A stretch of DNA of 64,000 bases, from contig OX465590.1 of the NCBI GenBank assembly GCA_950022655.1, forward strand, positions 39,860,218-39,924,217. The letters are read 5' to 3'. This stretch comes from Alentia gelatinosa. Lineage: Eukaryota > Annelida > Polychaeta > Phyllodocida > Polynoidae. The position numbers and the translations under genes are program-made. Shown here in pieces: positions 16,340 through 28,029 of the stretch. How positions within the stretch are numbered: the stretch's first letter is position 1; the number at the start of each line of letters is the position of its first letter. The notes under the pieces are model-generated. The model saw only the letters and a list, made by a program, of their open reading frames with translations, ran no database searches and was not told where the DNA came from.

Positions 16340-16766
16340 ATTTAGAGTGTGATTTATACGGAGAGACTCATGGACTTGGGATTGGTGTACTTTACATATT
16401 GCCCCAGTCTCTGGTAATTTTCCCACTGTCCAATAATCTCAGAGCCGAATGCTGAAAAAGAGTTTTTCCATTCTCTAGTGAAAATGGCGGATTTGATTCA
16501 CATGGAAGGACACACCTGCTACAGCATCAGTCAAGTTTTACCACTGAGACTAGGGGACCCTCATTATCAGTGGGAGGTACACCAGTCTCACCAGACTGCC
16601 CAAAATATTCTAAACAGGTTTAAAATCCAAATTGCTTGAAACTGTGTTCCTTGGCAGGAAAAATTGACACCGACGATTTTCTCTTCTCCCCCTCAGTCTC
16701 AGGGAATTGAGACCCGAGGATGTCACACGACGAAGGTACACGAGTCTCTCCGTGTGAATCCCACTT
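16340..16766. mobile_element. Family I MITE
   Basis: Ends include GATTTATACGGAGAGACTCA and TCTCCGTGTGAATCCCACTT. Interior AAAATGGCGGATTTGATTCA and ACATGGAAGGACACACC also occur at 20030, 40600 and, inverted, 44950. Terminal TA at 16767-16768 is shared with the next element. Confidence 0.6.
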
Positions 16767-16768
16767 TA

Positions 16769-17167
16769 AGCCCAATACACATCCACCGATTTCGGAACAT
16801 TGATGTACCTTTGTCGACACCAAGGAAACAGTAATTTGTCCCAGTTGAGCCATTCTAACGGAGTCGGCCCCAGTCGGTAGATGTAAGACAGCTAGGAAGT
16901 GTCAGCCAACTATTAGTGAAACCCCATCCTTGAGACATTCTTTTGTCGCCGATGAGTTCTCATTCAATGTTCTTAAGTCATCCACCAAAAGTTTATCAAC
17001 ATGTCGATAAATCCAGTTGCCGACAACGGGACATTGGTAAATGGCCTTTGATTGGGTGGCCGACACGGGCCGAGGGGTTACGTAATTTGCATCCGACAAG
17101 TTCACTAACTCCTATACAATTTGGGATCTAATCGTTCAACCCTAAATTAGTAGATGTGTATCCGGCT
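16769..17167. mobile_element. Family W MITE
   Basis: Termini AGCCCAATACACATC and GATGTGTATCCGGCT lie between TA dinucleotides. Interior GACAGCTAGGAAGTGTCAGC and TATCAACATGTCGATAAATC. Duplicated at 20376-20774; a diverged copy is at 48249-48557. Confidence 0.65.
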
Positions 17168-17169
17168 TA

Positions 17170-17252
17170 AAGGGGGCGTCCACCAACCACAAGGCCACAA
17201 CAAGCGCCACAAGAAAGTTCCAATTGTAAGAAGGGGGGCTTTACGACAGCAT
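17170..17252. mobile_element. Family E MITE, truncated at the duplication junction
   Basis: It begins AAGGGGGCGTCCACCAACCA after TA and matches the start of 20777-21197, then breaks off near 17252 where unit 2 begins. This is the breakpoint of the tandem duplication. Confidence 0.65.
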
Positions 17253-20200
17253 TGTCGGAGCCTGATATAATATAGCCTGAACACTTCAGCAATAACAATC
17301 GATAATGAGAGCGAGTGAAGCCAAGGAAAGAGGTATGAGAACATCCATGCACCCACAGCTTCATGGCCTCCTGTAGGAATGTCAAAGGTGGGCCCATAGG
17401 CTAGCAAACATCTGTGATGGGGATGAAATGACATCAAACTTCTCAGCCCCTTACAGTGTGCCTTTGATGCTGAATGCCAGCTTAACAACCAATTTGGCCT
17501 CTGGTCTTTGGGGAAGGTGGCCCTTCTCCAACGAGTATAGGCTCCTACCATCAAAGGCCAAGTGGGGGGGGGGGGCGATGCTCCACGTTTTGCGGATCGC
17601 AGAATAGCGACCTGAGGTTGAAACCGTTGCTCCAGATTCTTTGCGGTACGCATCATAGATATGTCACAATCTATATTCAATTAAAAATCTTATGGATCTT
17701 TCATCTATGTCACTGAAAATGTGGTGTTGTAAAAAGTAGCGATGCAACATGAAAAAAAGAATACCACACGACACGATTCAATATCACAGGAGCAACGCTT
17801 TTCCCACATTTCTAGGAGCAAGGAACCCAAGTAGAGGACAGGGATGGAGAGAGCAGCAGGGACCTGTTTCACTAGTTTCGTGACAAAGTGTTAGACAGAC
17901 ATGAAAAGCGGCACCAATAATGCAAGCAAGAACGGACAAAAGGAAGTCACATTTCATAGTGCATGTCACATCTATTGTCGCATGTTGTGTCACAATGTTG
18001 ATGTTGTGAACAGTGACACTACAGTGTTACTTGTGCCAGGGCTACTTGTGTTGTCACAAAACTAGTCAACCCCAATCTGTCTGTATGATGTCACAGACGC
18101 CATCTAGACATGTCACGTAACTAGTGAAACAGGGACCTGTTTCACTAGTTCGGTGACATGTCTGTGACACCATACAGACATTGGGGTTGACTAGTTTCAT
18201 GACAACCCAAGTGGCTGCCCTTAGGAAAAGACAGACCCAAACATAAGAATTAGACAAGACTACACATCATGGACCTGCTTCACTAGTTTTGTGACAAAAG
18301 TATTAGACAGACATGAAAAGCAGCACCAACAATGCAAGCAAGAACAGACAAAACAAAGTCTAATGTCTAGTTCTTATGAAACCAGACACACCATCTAGAC
18401 GCCATCTAGACATGTCACAAAACTAGTGAAACAAGTCCCAAGTCCCAGGTTGAGACCACGTGACCTTCTCCGATCATGTGACCTGATTTATTATAGCCAA
18501 ACAACGAACGAACGTCACAGGGCTTGTTAGCTAGCGAGGAGGCCATTAGACTCCACAAAAGGTGCCACTAAATAGGCAATTCCCCTGACCGGAACACAAT
18601 CAATGCGAATTGACAACACTTGGGGCTTCATTAAGGTTATTTCCTCCCCACTACCAATGGAGTCAGACGTCTATTTGGATAATTCCAATAATGTTTGTCA
18701 TGCCCTGGTTCTCCGCAAATATTAATTTGCCCTGGGCGTGAGGGAAACGGTGGGCACGGGTACTTGAGAGAAAGGGTTCTCTGGTGGAGAGTGTAGTGAA
18801 AAGAAGGGATCAAGCTCCTTGGTAGGAACAAGGGTCGCTTTGATAGTTGAAGCCACTCGGACCATGCTTCATTTCACTCTTGATTAGGTGGACGTGCAGA
18901 TTGATGTGGCTTCCACCACAATTAGGGAGTCAGTGGGAGGCCTTCAGATTCCAATCTGAGCTTCTTGCTTGCACTGTTGGTGCCGCTTTTCATGTCTGTC
19001 TAACACTTTTGTCATGAAACTAGTGAAACAGGTCCATGACGTGTAGATTTGTCTAAATCCTATGTTTGGGGTCTGTCTTTTCCTAAGGGCAGCTACTTGT
19101 GTTGTCACAAAACCAGACAACCCAATCGGTCTGTATGGTGTCACAGACATGTCACAAAACTAGTGAAACAGGTCCCAGGTGTTGTTGAAAATTCGACACC
19201 CCAGTGACGAACACGAACATCTTATATCACTTCTGTTTAGTTTAACAGTTCTTCCAGTGGATAAAGCAGGTTACATCAAGATTGTACGTCCTTTAGTGAG
19301 TACAATGGTGAAATAATGACGGTGGAGTATGTTAGTAGTGTCTACTGCCCTAACTTACCAACACGTTTTGAAACCAACTTATTTATAAACAATAAACCTT
19401 CATCTAAACAAAGGCATGCTTCAAAGTAAATTTCCCTCATATGTATAGTAATACAGTTGTTTATAATTATAAAACAAAGTTTGGATATAGCTATGGTGTA
19501 GTTTGGTTAATGACTATATTACTATGATACCTTCGGCATCTAGCATTCTTTTACTGTCTATAACCTCCATAGATTCCATAGGACTACGAAAACGGCGGAT
19601 TTCTTTGAGGTACCATCTGTGGCGGCACTGACTGTATGTCAGTATCGGTGAGGGTGTATTATATGCACTGTTTCTACTGCATTTTCCAGCTACACACAGA
19701 TTTTCTGTGAGAAAATCTGTTATTGGTGGCCTAGCTTAATAATCTATACCCAATTAATCTTTGAGTATTCTCTGTAGTTCTAGTTTCCATTCATCGATCT
19801 GTCAACAATGTACCCAAAATATCTATTGGTGGTTCCCGATTGCAGATCAGTGCAGAATAATCGGCCAATTCAAATGGGCATTATGTGTACCTAGAGTCGG
19901 ATCTATACGGAGGAACTCATGGACTTCGGATTGGTGTACTTTTACATTTTTTTTATCAGTTTCTGGTTACTTTCCTTCCGTCCAATAATCTCAGAGCAGA
20001 ATCATGACATTGAGTTTTCCCAGTCTCTAGGTAAAATGGCGGATCTGATTCACATGGAAGGACACGCCCGGTACATAGTCTCGGTCAAGCTTTACCACTG
20101 AGACTAGGGGACCCTCATTATCAGTGGGAGGTACGCCAGTCTCACCAGACTGCCCGAAATTTTTTAAACAGATTTAAAATCCAAAATGCTTGAGACTATG

Positions 20201-20887
20201 TTCTTTGGCAGGAAAATTGACACCGACGATTTTCCCCTCTCCCCCTCAGTCTCAGGGAACTGAGACTTCGGGGTGTCACATGGGGAGACTATTTACCTGC
20301 AAATAATCTCAGTAAAATTGTCTGAGATAAACCCTGCTGAAGGTACACGAGTCTCTCCGTGTGAATCCCACTTTAAGCCCAATACACATCTACCGATTTC
20401 AGAGCATTGATGTACCTTTGTCGGCACCAAGGAAACGGTAATTTGTCTCAGGCGAGCCATCCTAACGGAGTCGGCCCCAGTTGGTAGATGTAGGACAGCT
20501 AGGAAGTGTCAGCCAACGATTAGTGAAACCCCATCGTTGAGACATTCTTTTGTCACCGAGGAGTTGTCATTCAATGTTCTTAAGTCATTCACCAAAAGTT
20601 TATCAACATGTTGATAAATCCAGTCGCCAACAACGGAACGTTGGTAAATGGCCTTTAATTTGTTGGCTGACTTGGGCCGAGGGGTTACGTAATTCGACTG
20701 CGACAAGTTCATTAACTCCTATATGATTTGGGAACTAATCGTTCAACCCTAAATCGGTAGATGTGTATTGGGCTTAAAGGAGGTGTCGACCAACCACGAC
20801 AAGGCTACGACAAGCGCCGACAAGAAAGTTCCAATCGGTGCTTGTCGCAGCCTTGTCATAAGAAGGGGGGCTTTATGACAGTGTTGT
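17253..20887. repeat. Tandem segmental duplication, unit 2
   Basis: Second copy of 13190-17252. It contains the low-copy block (17281-17580), Y fragment (17590-17800), D copies (17862-18132, 18133-18435, 18965-19165), spacer blocks, V remnant (19780-19885), I (19900-20373), W (20376-20774) and the first part of E (20777-). A G11 run near 17565 marks a local difference. It lacks the family G insertion and part of one D copy. Nothing in it is supported as a gene. Confidence 0.85.
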
Positions 20888-21197
20888 CAGGGCATTTGGG
20901 AAGTGCACGCTCCACCAAAATTTCCTATTGTAGACCTCTGCAACACACTCCCGACACGCCATGGCACTCGACGAAAAGGGTCTAGTCGTGGGAAAAATCA
21001 AACACCTTCAATGTTGCCGTAGCCTTGTCGGAATGCTCCCGATAAGCTTCCAATGGTGGCCTTGTCGTGGCCTTGTTGTAGACTCTTGTCGGGAACTGGC
21101 GTCCACCAACCATGACAAGGCCTCTAATCATAGGCCAATCATGGACCTTGTCGGGAATCCTTTGTCGTAGCCTTGTCGTGGTTGGTGGACACCCCTT
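20777..21197. mobile_element. Family E foldback MITE, copy 1
   Basis: 421 bp flanked by TA (20775-20776 and 21198-21199). Ends AAGGAGGTGTCGACCAACC and GGTTGGTGGACACCCCTT, with many CGACAAGGCTACGACAAG blocks in both orientations. TA duplication suggests a Tc1/mariner-type parent. Copies are at 32276-32708 and 35988-36422. Confidence 0.7.
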
Positions 21198-21640
21198 TAG
21201 CGGCACTCCGAATGACTGTGTATACGGTGCAGAAACACCCGTGAACACAAACACGAAAGGCAGCTAACTTCATATGGGTGTTTGCCACAGGCGCAGACTA
21301 GTGGGATCACTTCAATGACTTGTGAAATGTCATTGGTTGCTGCACAGAAGGCAGCCGCTAATTGAATCCCACAACATATAGACTCGCTTTCATCCTGTTT
21401 GTAATGGGAACCAAGCCTCCCTTTGGTCTCACAGACAGACCGGGGAGGCTACGCTAAGTGCACACATTCAATTCAGAAAATTGTTTCTGAAATCACTATA
21501 TGACGATAATTCTAGGCGGGGAATTAGATTCCAATGATGGTCTATGAAAATCGATATGTTGGTGGTGCTTGCTCTGCAGCGATAGGAAGTGGGGTTGGCT
21601 CTAGGAGGGATAGCTTCAGAATTCAAGCAGTCCTTGGTCT
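21198..21640. other. Unassigned spacer
   Basis: No gene recognised. A small hairpin CCTCCCTTTGGTCTCACAGA / GACCGGGGAGG lies near 21417-21448. Confidence 0.35.
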
Positions 21641-22237
21641 GTATAAGCCGTTGGTGTACTTTTTCTCATATCTGGTTCAAGTTTAGGCAGAGGAATAACA
21701 TTGAAAGAAAAATATACCCAACGATTAACCACGTAAAGTGACAATACTACGCTATGGTATGTTATTCAGAAGATCGGAGACCAAGTGGTGGAAATCAGCT
21801 TCTACATATAGGTGACCCTGTCGGCCACGTTATTGCTGTCAAATATTTTATATGACGAAGCAACTAAGCAACTAATTGTAAACCAATGACATCAATAAAG
21901 AAACTTTTGAAAAAAGAAATGGAGACGACATCACAAGGGACTGGCCAATTAGTGGTCAGGATATGACAAAGCAGATGAGATCAACTGGCTTTGTGAAGTG
22001 ATTTGAATTATTCTGATATTCTGATGCTATTCTAACGTCCACACAGGGGTGAGATAAATCCAAAAGCGACTCGTAAATTACACAACACTCCACTTTGGAT
22101 GTGCTGTAATCATCACTCAACTTGGATGATGATTGGGATGCGTCCAAACTCGTGTCACTTATTGTCAGTAATCAGATGATGGTCGTACAACTCAGATAAT
22201 TCTGTGGGTCTAACGGACGGCAGTGCTAGGACATCAA
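21641..22237. repeat. Diverged family A-type segments
   Basis: GAGGAATAACATTGAAAG and AGTGACAATACTACGC match 39625-39690. 21960-22170 (TTTGAATTATTCTGATATTC, ACTCCACTTTGGATGTGCTG) matches 38500-38710 and 39725-39900. Old copies of the palindromic A subfamily. Confidence 0.5.
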
Positions 22238-22580
22238 TTATCTCACCCCGGTATTTTTCTCCAGAGGCTTAAATTAGGAACTCTTATCTCACCCCTGGAA
22301 TAAATGTCCATAGGCTTAACATTGGGAACTCGTTCTCCATGCCCCTACAAATATTGCAGTCCGTTCTGCATGGTCTATATCCTGTGTGTTGTCCATTCTT
22401 TTAGTGTGTACAGGAATGAGATAAATACAGAAAGCGACTCGTTTTGGTCAAAGAAGTCATTCTCCAACTCGTTTGAATGCTATGTGATATTCACTTGGCT
22501 GGCGCCTCGCTCATATCCCTCCGCATCAAACTCGTGGAGAACGACCACCTTGACCAAAACTTGTTGGTTTCTTCTTTAAT
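22238..22580 (+). mobile_element. Family A MITE, with an extra left terminus
   Basis: A lone terminus TTATCTCACCCCGGTATTT at 22238 precedes a fuller copy from 22284 (TTATCTCACCCCTGGAATAA, CATAGGCTTAACATTGGG). It matches 820-1026 inverted and 59706-60002. The 91-codon frame here is repeat sequence, not a gene. Confidence 0.7.
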
Positions 22581-22830
22581 ACTCCACGGCCATGAAAGAA
22601 GTGTACCAAATACTCAATAGCTAATTTGGTGGTTTTTTTCTTTGATTAATAATGTTATACGGCAGAGATAAAATCAGAAACCCAATCGATAAAAATAACT
22701 TGGTCCGCACTCCACCTCAATTGACCGCAACGTAATTTACTCAGCTTTGCTTTGTGAATTACTCTGTGGTCAAACTCGGTGGAGCACAGACCAAGTTATT
22801 TCCATCTCGTGAGTTTAATTCTAATTAGCA
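22581..22830. repeat. Palindromic family A-type segment
   Basis: AACTTGGTCCGCACTCCACC...CTCAGCTTTGCTTTGTGAAT...GGTGGAGCACAGACCAAGTT is an imperfect palindrome of about 110 bp. Part of it recurs at 53010-53090. Confidence 0.6.
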
Positions 22831-23119
22831 TCTGACATGGGGTCGATGATTCCAAGTATATAGCACGGAAGGGCGTGGCCCTAGCAAAGTCAACCAAATA
22901 TAACTACGGGCATGTCACATATACGAAGTGTATTCCGTACTCTACCTCAGCAAACCAATCAATTTGTCACAGAACTATGAGTGTATACACTTCATGAAAT
23001 TCTATTTCAGTATGAGCTGTGTGAATATCACATCCAGAACATCAAGGCCAAAAGGCAAATATTTATCATCGATATATTGACCAGGAACATGTTTGTAAGC
23101 ATAAAGGGAAACTATGTTA
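22831..23119. other. Unassigned spacer
   Basis: No recognised feature. Confidence 0.3.
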
Positions 23120-23396
23120 GGCCCACCTACTGCGATAGAATCGTAGACCTCCCGATATGGCACCGATACAAAATGTCAAAATCGGTGCCATATCGGGAAG
23201 GTGCAAAATCGTAGACATATGTCTAGACAAGCCAATCCACCATGCGTTGTATGGGTTTTTTATCGGTGTCTAATCGCAGAAATGTGGTCAACTGCCCCGA
23301 TATCAGGTAACCTTCCGATGCGATTTTGATTTTTTTATCAGGAGGTGCATCGTAGACCATATCGGTGCCATATCGTAGTAGGTGGACGCCGGGCCT
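23120..23396. mobile_element. Family H foldback MITE, copy 2
   Basis: GGCCCACCTACTGCGAT and GTAGGTGGACGCCGGGCCT lie between TA dinucleotides (23118-23119, 23397-23398). Interior ACATATGTCTAGACAAGCC and GTGGTCAACTGCCCCGATAT match 12131-12551. Confidence 0.7.
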
Positions 23397-23429
23397 TACG
23401 GTGGGAATAAGTCAAAGTTACGAGGCTTG

Positions 23430-23645
23430 AAAAAATTACTGCCCAAGGCGTACATAGTTTCCCTTTTCCTAAATACCTTCAATTGTCGGCTGATATTGAT
23501 AAAAACCGAACGTCTCTGAACGTCAACCTGGGCAGTAAACGTCAACCTGGGCAGTAAACGTCAACCTGGGCAGTAACAAAAAGTTATTCCACCTCCAGCA
23601 GCTTTAGGTAATCATAGGTTGTTCGCTCATAGGTATACATAAGAA
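23430..23645. mobile_element. MITE with three internal 19-bp repeats
   Basis: Blocks TAGTTTCCCTTTTCCTAAAT and CATAGGTATACATAAGAATA suggest termini. GTCAACCTGGGCAGTAAAC is repeated at 23522, 23541 and 23560. A related element at 53985-54340 carries three 20-bp units at the same place. Confidence 0.5.
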
Positions 23646-23904
23646 TAGGAACAACATAAACTTGAAGTTTGAGTTGATCAAGTTTCTTCCTTGAACTAGA
23701 TTGCATACTACTCATCCTGATCATATATTTGATCCATTATTATATTTTACTATATACCTATGCCGTATATACTGTAAATATACACCGTTTCGGCATATGA
23801 CGTAAAAATAATGTACGGACCACCTTACCATACACGTTTATTAAGAAATCGGTTGTTATACCAAATGAAATTGATTTTTTTTTAAAATTTCGGGTATATA
23901 GTAA
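23646..23904. other. AT-rich unassigned stretch
   Basis: No recognised feature. ATATAC-rich, with TATACCTATGCCGTATATAC. Confidence 0.3.
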
Positions 23905-24062
23905 ATATATAACGTCCAACCATGCTTATACAGGTCACAGAACTCGATGATAATTTACCGTATGTACGGAACTCGGCATAAATGCCTCGGTCCGTACAAA
24001 CCATAAATTAGCATCTTGTTCTGTGACTTGTACAGCATGGTCAGGACGTTCTATATAAATAA
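23905..24062. repeat. Foldback element with CTCGGC..GCCTCG centre
   Basis: AACGTCCAACCATGCTTATA...CAGGTCACAGAACTCGATG pairs with CTTGTTCTGTGACTTGTACA...GCATGGTCAGGACGTT. The centre is ACTCGGCATAAATGCCTCGG. A hairpin of about 155 bp. Confidence 0.7.
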
Positions 24063-24590
24063 TAGCTCATATGCTATGGAGGTAAAACATTACCAATCAA
24101 GCAACCAAGCAGTCAATCCAATAAATAATTCGTGCTCTACTGTTAACGAGGATACACCTGAAGGTAGATATTGAACACTAATAAGAACCTCAGTGCTCCT
24201 CTCCATCTGATTAATATTGACTAAAGGAGGATACATCAAAGCCCTTTTGTCTGAGATCATCTATATATAGAGCCAGTCTATCAATACTGAGATGATCAAT
24301 CGGTAATATGGCAGATGCCTGACAACTCCGATTGTTGTGTGTCTCAGAAGTCTAATAATACAGATGTCCCTGAAACATCTGGTAACTACCTCTGTATGGA
24401 TTTATTTTCCAAAGTTTGAAATCAAAAGTTTGAAATGAACTTGGGATGCATTGGCATTACCACGATCTGGTTTATCAAGCGATGTTTATCAAGGTTCGGC
24501 CCTGAGGTATCTTATCTCTGCATATAATTATCTATGTTATATTATCATAGATTTTATCCTATCCTGTCACATGTTTTTAACTTCATATGT
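24063..24590. other. Unassigned spacer
   Basis: No gene or known repeat recognised. Confidence 0.3.
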
Positions 24591-24692
24591 TACCAGTGGC
24601 GTATAGATATTTTATGGCATAACCGTGACATACAGTCACACCATGTTAAGTCTATGGAGATTTATATGTGGGGTAGGATAAAATTATCTATG
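24591..24692 (-). repeat. Family B short derivative
   Basis: ATATTTTATGGCATAACCGTG..ACATACAGTCACACCATG..TTAAGTCTATGGAG ends in GTGGGGTAGGATAAAAT. Matches 9262-9358. Confidence 0.6.
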
Positions 24693-24798
24693 TTTCCTCA
24701 ATATCAAGCATGGTCTGTTTAATAACTTACGCTATGAAAGTACAAAGAGGCCTTGTACGAAGGTTCTCCTTTAACTAAGTTCATCGTAACAGTTGCCT

Positions 24799-25175
24799 GG
24801 CGTTTACACTAGACAATTCTGTCTGGCGATTCTGGCATTTGCACCGGCTGTGAACTTTCAGCAGTGAAAAGCCAGAAATCATCTAATGTAAACGCCAAGC
24901 ATATAGTGACCCCAGATCGTCTAGTTACATCAGACTATAAAATTAGGCACCACCTGACGACTCTTGGACACGCTCTGACGCCTGCGACTATTTCAAGCAG
25001 GCTTGAATTTGTCACCGACATGGGTAGCGATTCTGCAAAAACTTATAGTCATCAGTGTAAATGCTCGGGTACATACTGAGGTCGGCAACTTTTGCGGTGG
25101 ACATTGCCACCACCTGACAACTATTGGCTTGATAATCTACATTTGCAACATATTTAATCGTCTAGTCTCAACGCC
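24799..25175. mobile_element. Family N element
   Basis: The hairpin 24799-24896 (GGCGTTTACACTAGACAATT..AATGTAAACGCC) is followed by GATCGTCTAGTTACATCAGA and a GGTCGGCAACTTTTGCGGTG..ACATTGCCACCACCTGAC block, also found inverted at 34960-35130. Confidence 0.6.
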
Positions 25176-25944
25176 GGTTATGAAAAAAAACTGGCGACAT
25201 GATTCAGAAAGTTCAAAATGCAAGTCGAAAGGTCATCCATCCATCTTGAACCGTGACAATATGATGTAAAGACGTAAAGATAATATTATAAAACAAAAAC
25301 ATGATGCTCCAGCTATTCCTGTTCAGAACAGACTTTAGGAATGGTGAGGAATAGTCATGGTTATCCATATCCTCAAAGACAATATTTAGGAACTGGCTTC
25401 TCGATTTATCCTCATTCCATCAGCCATGTCCATCTCTGACCATATTCAATCAACCATGACTATCTTCAATCATCCATGTCCATTTTCATCTGCCAGTTAA
25501 TCTCAAATTAATTCCATCTTCAATCAGGCTTGTCAGGTCCCCATCATCTTTGTGCATTTATAACAATCATATCTATCCATCTCTATTTGGGCTCTTTTTT
25601 TATTAGGTAATGAGCGTCATCTCACTTGAGTGAGTTTTTCAGAGCACTCATGGCTCAATGGTCCAATATACAGAATACGAATTTTACATCAAGTAAGACA
25701 AACAGTGTGAAAATCTTCTTTTGCCTTAATATGTTTCAGTCATTTAAAGGCATATCCTACAATACACGGTGGCGCCAACTGCTGCTTTTAAAATACTGGC
25801 AATTATCAATTCAGACTGGTTCCTTTGCGAATCCTAGTATAGAATGAGTGAAATATAACGTATGAACGAGTTGAACATAACCAAATTGGTAAATTAGGCC
25901 AATTTACATATCCTGCAAGAAAACCACTATTCTATTCATATATA
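25176..25944. other. Unassigned spacer
   Basis: No gene recognised. 25420-25520 is a loose repeat of CCATGTCCATCTT / CAATCA words. Confidence 0.3.
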
Positions 25945-26270
25945 CGCCATCGCGGAAGTGCATGTATTGGCTGAATATTGACTTGTTTTCATATTTATAC
26001 GCCCAGTGTTTATATATGGACGCGTCTTGGCTGTATTTCACACTCGGCGTATATGAGAGGAAATATCCTCTCCCCCACCGCCTCCCACCCGTTTGTGTTG
26101 GTAGAAGTACAGGTGTCTTCAGTAGGAAGCCCTCCCCTCGCCCCCCTCCCCCACCTCCCCCCGCCCGCTGTCAGTGAAGCCCTCTTCACTGGATGCTTAT
26201 ATAAGCCTACAGATGAGGTGTATACACACGGGGAATTGGACGACCTTGTATACGCAAAATACTTACTGTA
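25945..26270. repeat. Family R remnant (TATACGC-type ends)
   Basis: TATATACGCCATCGCGG near the left and GGTGTATACACACG..TTGTATACGC near the right, with a C-rich stretch at 26125-26165. Overlapping open frames here come from low-complexity sequence. Confidence 0.4.
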
Positions 26271-26885
26271 ATACTTACTGTAAAATAATGAAGTTCGTGC
26301 AGTGATATGACTGTTTCATATGGGAAAAGTACTGAGAAATTCAGTTCTTTCATGAACAAGGAACTTATGATTTTTGAAACTTAAATGTATAATACTTTAC
26401 ATTTCCTATAATCTGTGAAAGTTTAAAGAAAATGACATGGTTGCTTTATATGTGAAAAGCAACTTTTCAGAAATCCATACATTCTATATATTCTTTTATG
26501 ATATCAACATGATATATATCTCTAAATCAAAAACTAGCATGGTGACCCCTGATTTTTAAGTTAGATATGTATTATGCAACACTTGTAGATAACCACATTC
26601 AATTACCAGGATAATGACATGGGCTTTAATTTTCAAGGCTAATTGTCCGATATGCCGTTAAAGACATTTATGTCCCAGAGGCCTTGAGAGACTGAGAGGT
26701 AATATACATTACCCTCTTACATAGGAGGGGATTAGCGGGAAATCCGTCATGGAACAGTTTAAAAGGCCCGGGCATGTCACTAAAAGGCCTCACACAGCTA
26801 CAAGTAGATCCATCTGAATCCTTCTACGTCCGTGAATACCTCCCCACACAGGCGAATCACTTCAGGAGACTTGGGAGACCAGGGA
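26271..26885. other. Unassigned spacer
   Basis: AT-rich, no recognised feature. Confidence 0.3.
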
Positions 26886-27182
26886 TCCCGTATCACTAGT
26901 TTCGTGACATGTCTGTGACACCATACAGACATTGAGGTTGTCTAGTTTTGTGACGACACAAGTAGCTGCCCTACTAGGAAAAGACAAACCCCAAACATAA
27001 GAATTAGACAAATCTACATATCATGGACCTGTTTCGTGACAATAGTGTTAGACAGACATGAAAAGCGGCACCAACAGTGCAAGCAAGAATGGACAAAACA
27101 AAGTCTTATGTCTAGTTCTTATGAAACCGGACACACTATCTAGACGCCATCTAGACATGTCACGAAACTAGTGAAACAGATC
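26886..27182 (+). mobile_element. Family D MITE
   Basis: GGATCCCGTATCACTAGTTT and GAAACTAGTGAAACAGATCC at the ends. Interior GGCACCAACAGTGCAAGC and CCATCTAGACGCCATC are as in 14040-14347. Confidence 0.7.
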
Positions 27183-27814
27183 CCTGACCCAATAATTTTT
27201 TTAAAAAGAATTATGAGCTTTTAAATTTTTTTTTATAATCAAAATACTTTATTGGTTCATGATGTTTACAATAGTCAGTTATTTAACAAGATAATTAAAT
27301 AGACCAATAAACGGTATCATCAGCCAAGAGGCTGGTTTTCGTGATACCTGTGAACCATTTTTTTCGAGGTACATCAAGATTCATGGCCGCAATTTTCAGA
27401 TTTTTTTTTATCAAGCATATAAACCACTAGGCATTGCATTGTTAGTATATACATATCATCGAGTAGGATATTTTTTAGAGCCACCGCTTTACCGGGGTGA
27501 TCGTTGAGTATTTTTTTTGTAACGTTATTCCTAAATTTGAGATGGGCTTCACATCGCCCTGAGCAGCTCATTACACCACTCAACACCTCAGTGCTAATCA
27601 GAGCAGGCCGCTACAGGACCAACCAGTCTGCTCTATGAGGCTCTAATATATAATCCCGGATCACAACACACATCCTTGCCTCTAACCAACTTCATTAAGC
27701 AGCTCAAAGCCCGTCATAGACTGGCCTCAGTCCCCGTGTCCTACCCGTCCCCCTGTAGACGGGCCTCAGTTTCTGTGTCCTACTCCAAAACCCGTGCTGC
27801 CATCGCTTTGCTTA
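27183..27814. other. Unassigned spacer with a locally repeated block
   Basis: CTGGCCTCAGTCCCCGTGTCCTAC (split around 27721-27744) recurs at 28639-28660, and TACCGGGGTGATCGTTG at 27491 recurs at 28605. No coding support. Confidence 0.35.
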
Positions 27815-27965
27815 AGCTGGAGACACACCATGCAAAAAATGCAGCGATTTCCGGAATCGCCAACACAAAATGACATGTATGTGAGCTATTATTTCATATC
27901 TCACCTGATTATTGGTTCAAAGATGCTATTTTGTGTTGGTGATTCCAGGGAGTGCCACCTTGAAT
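27815..27965. mobile_element. Family X MITE, copy 1 (right end lost)
   Basis: AGCTGGAGACACACCATGC follows TA, then ACAAAATGACATGTATGTGA and TTTCATATCTCACCTGATTA. Matches 29116-29322. Confidence 0.6.
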
Positions 27966-28029
27966 AAATTTAGAATATAAACTGTCACAGGTGTTGATGG
28001 AAGATCGGAGTCATTGTACTAACGAATCA

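Larger units (their letters stand above)
13190..17252. repeat. Tandem segmental duplication, unit 1
   Basis: About 4.06 kb that is repeated head-to-tail at 17253-20887 with high identity. Shared landmarks include CAGCAATAACAATCGATAAT (13214 and 17287), the GACCACGTGACCTTCTCCG block and TAGTGTCTACTGCC. Unit 1 alone has the family G insertion at 15437-15857. The unit ends inside a family E MITE that is cut off at the junction. Confidence 0.85.
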
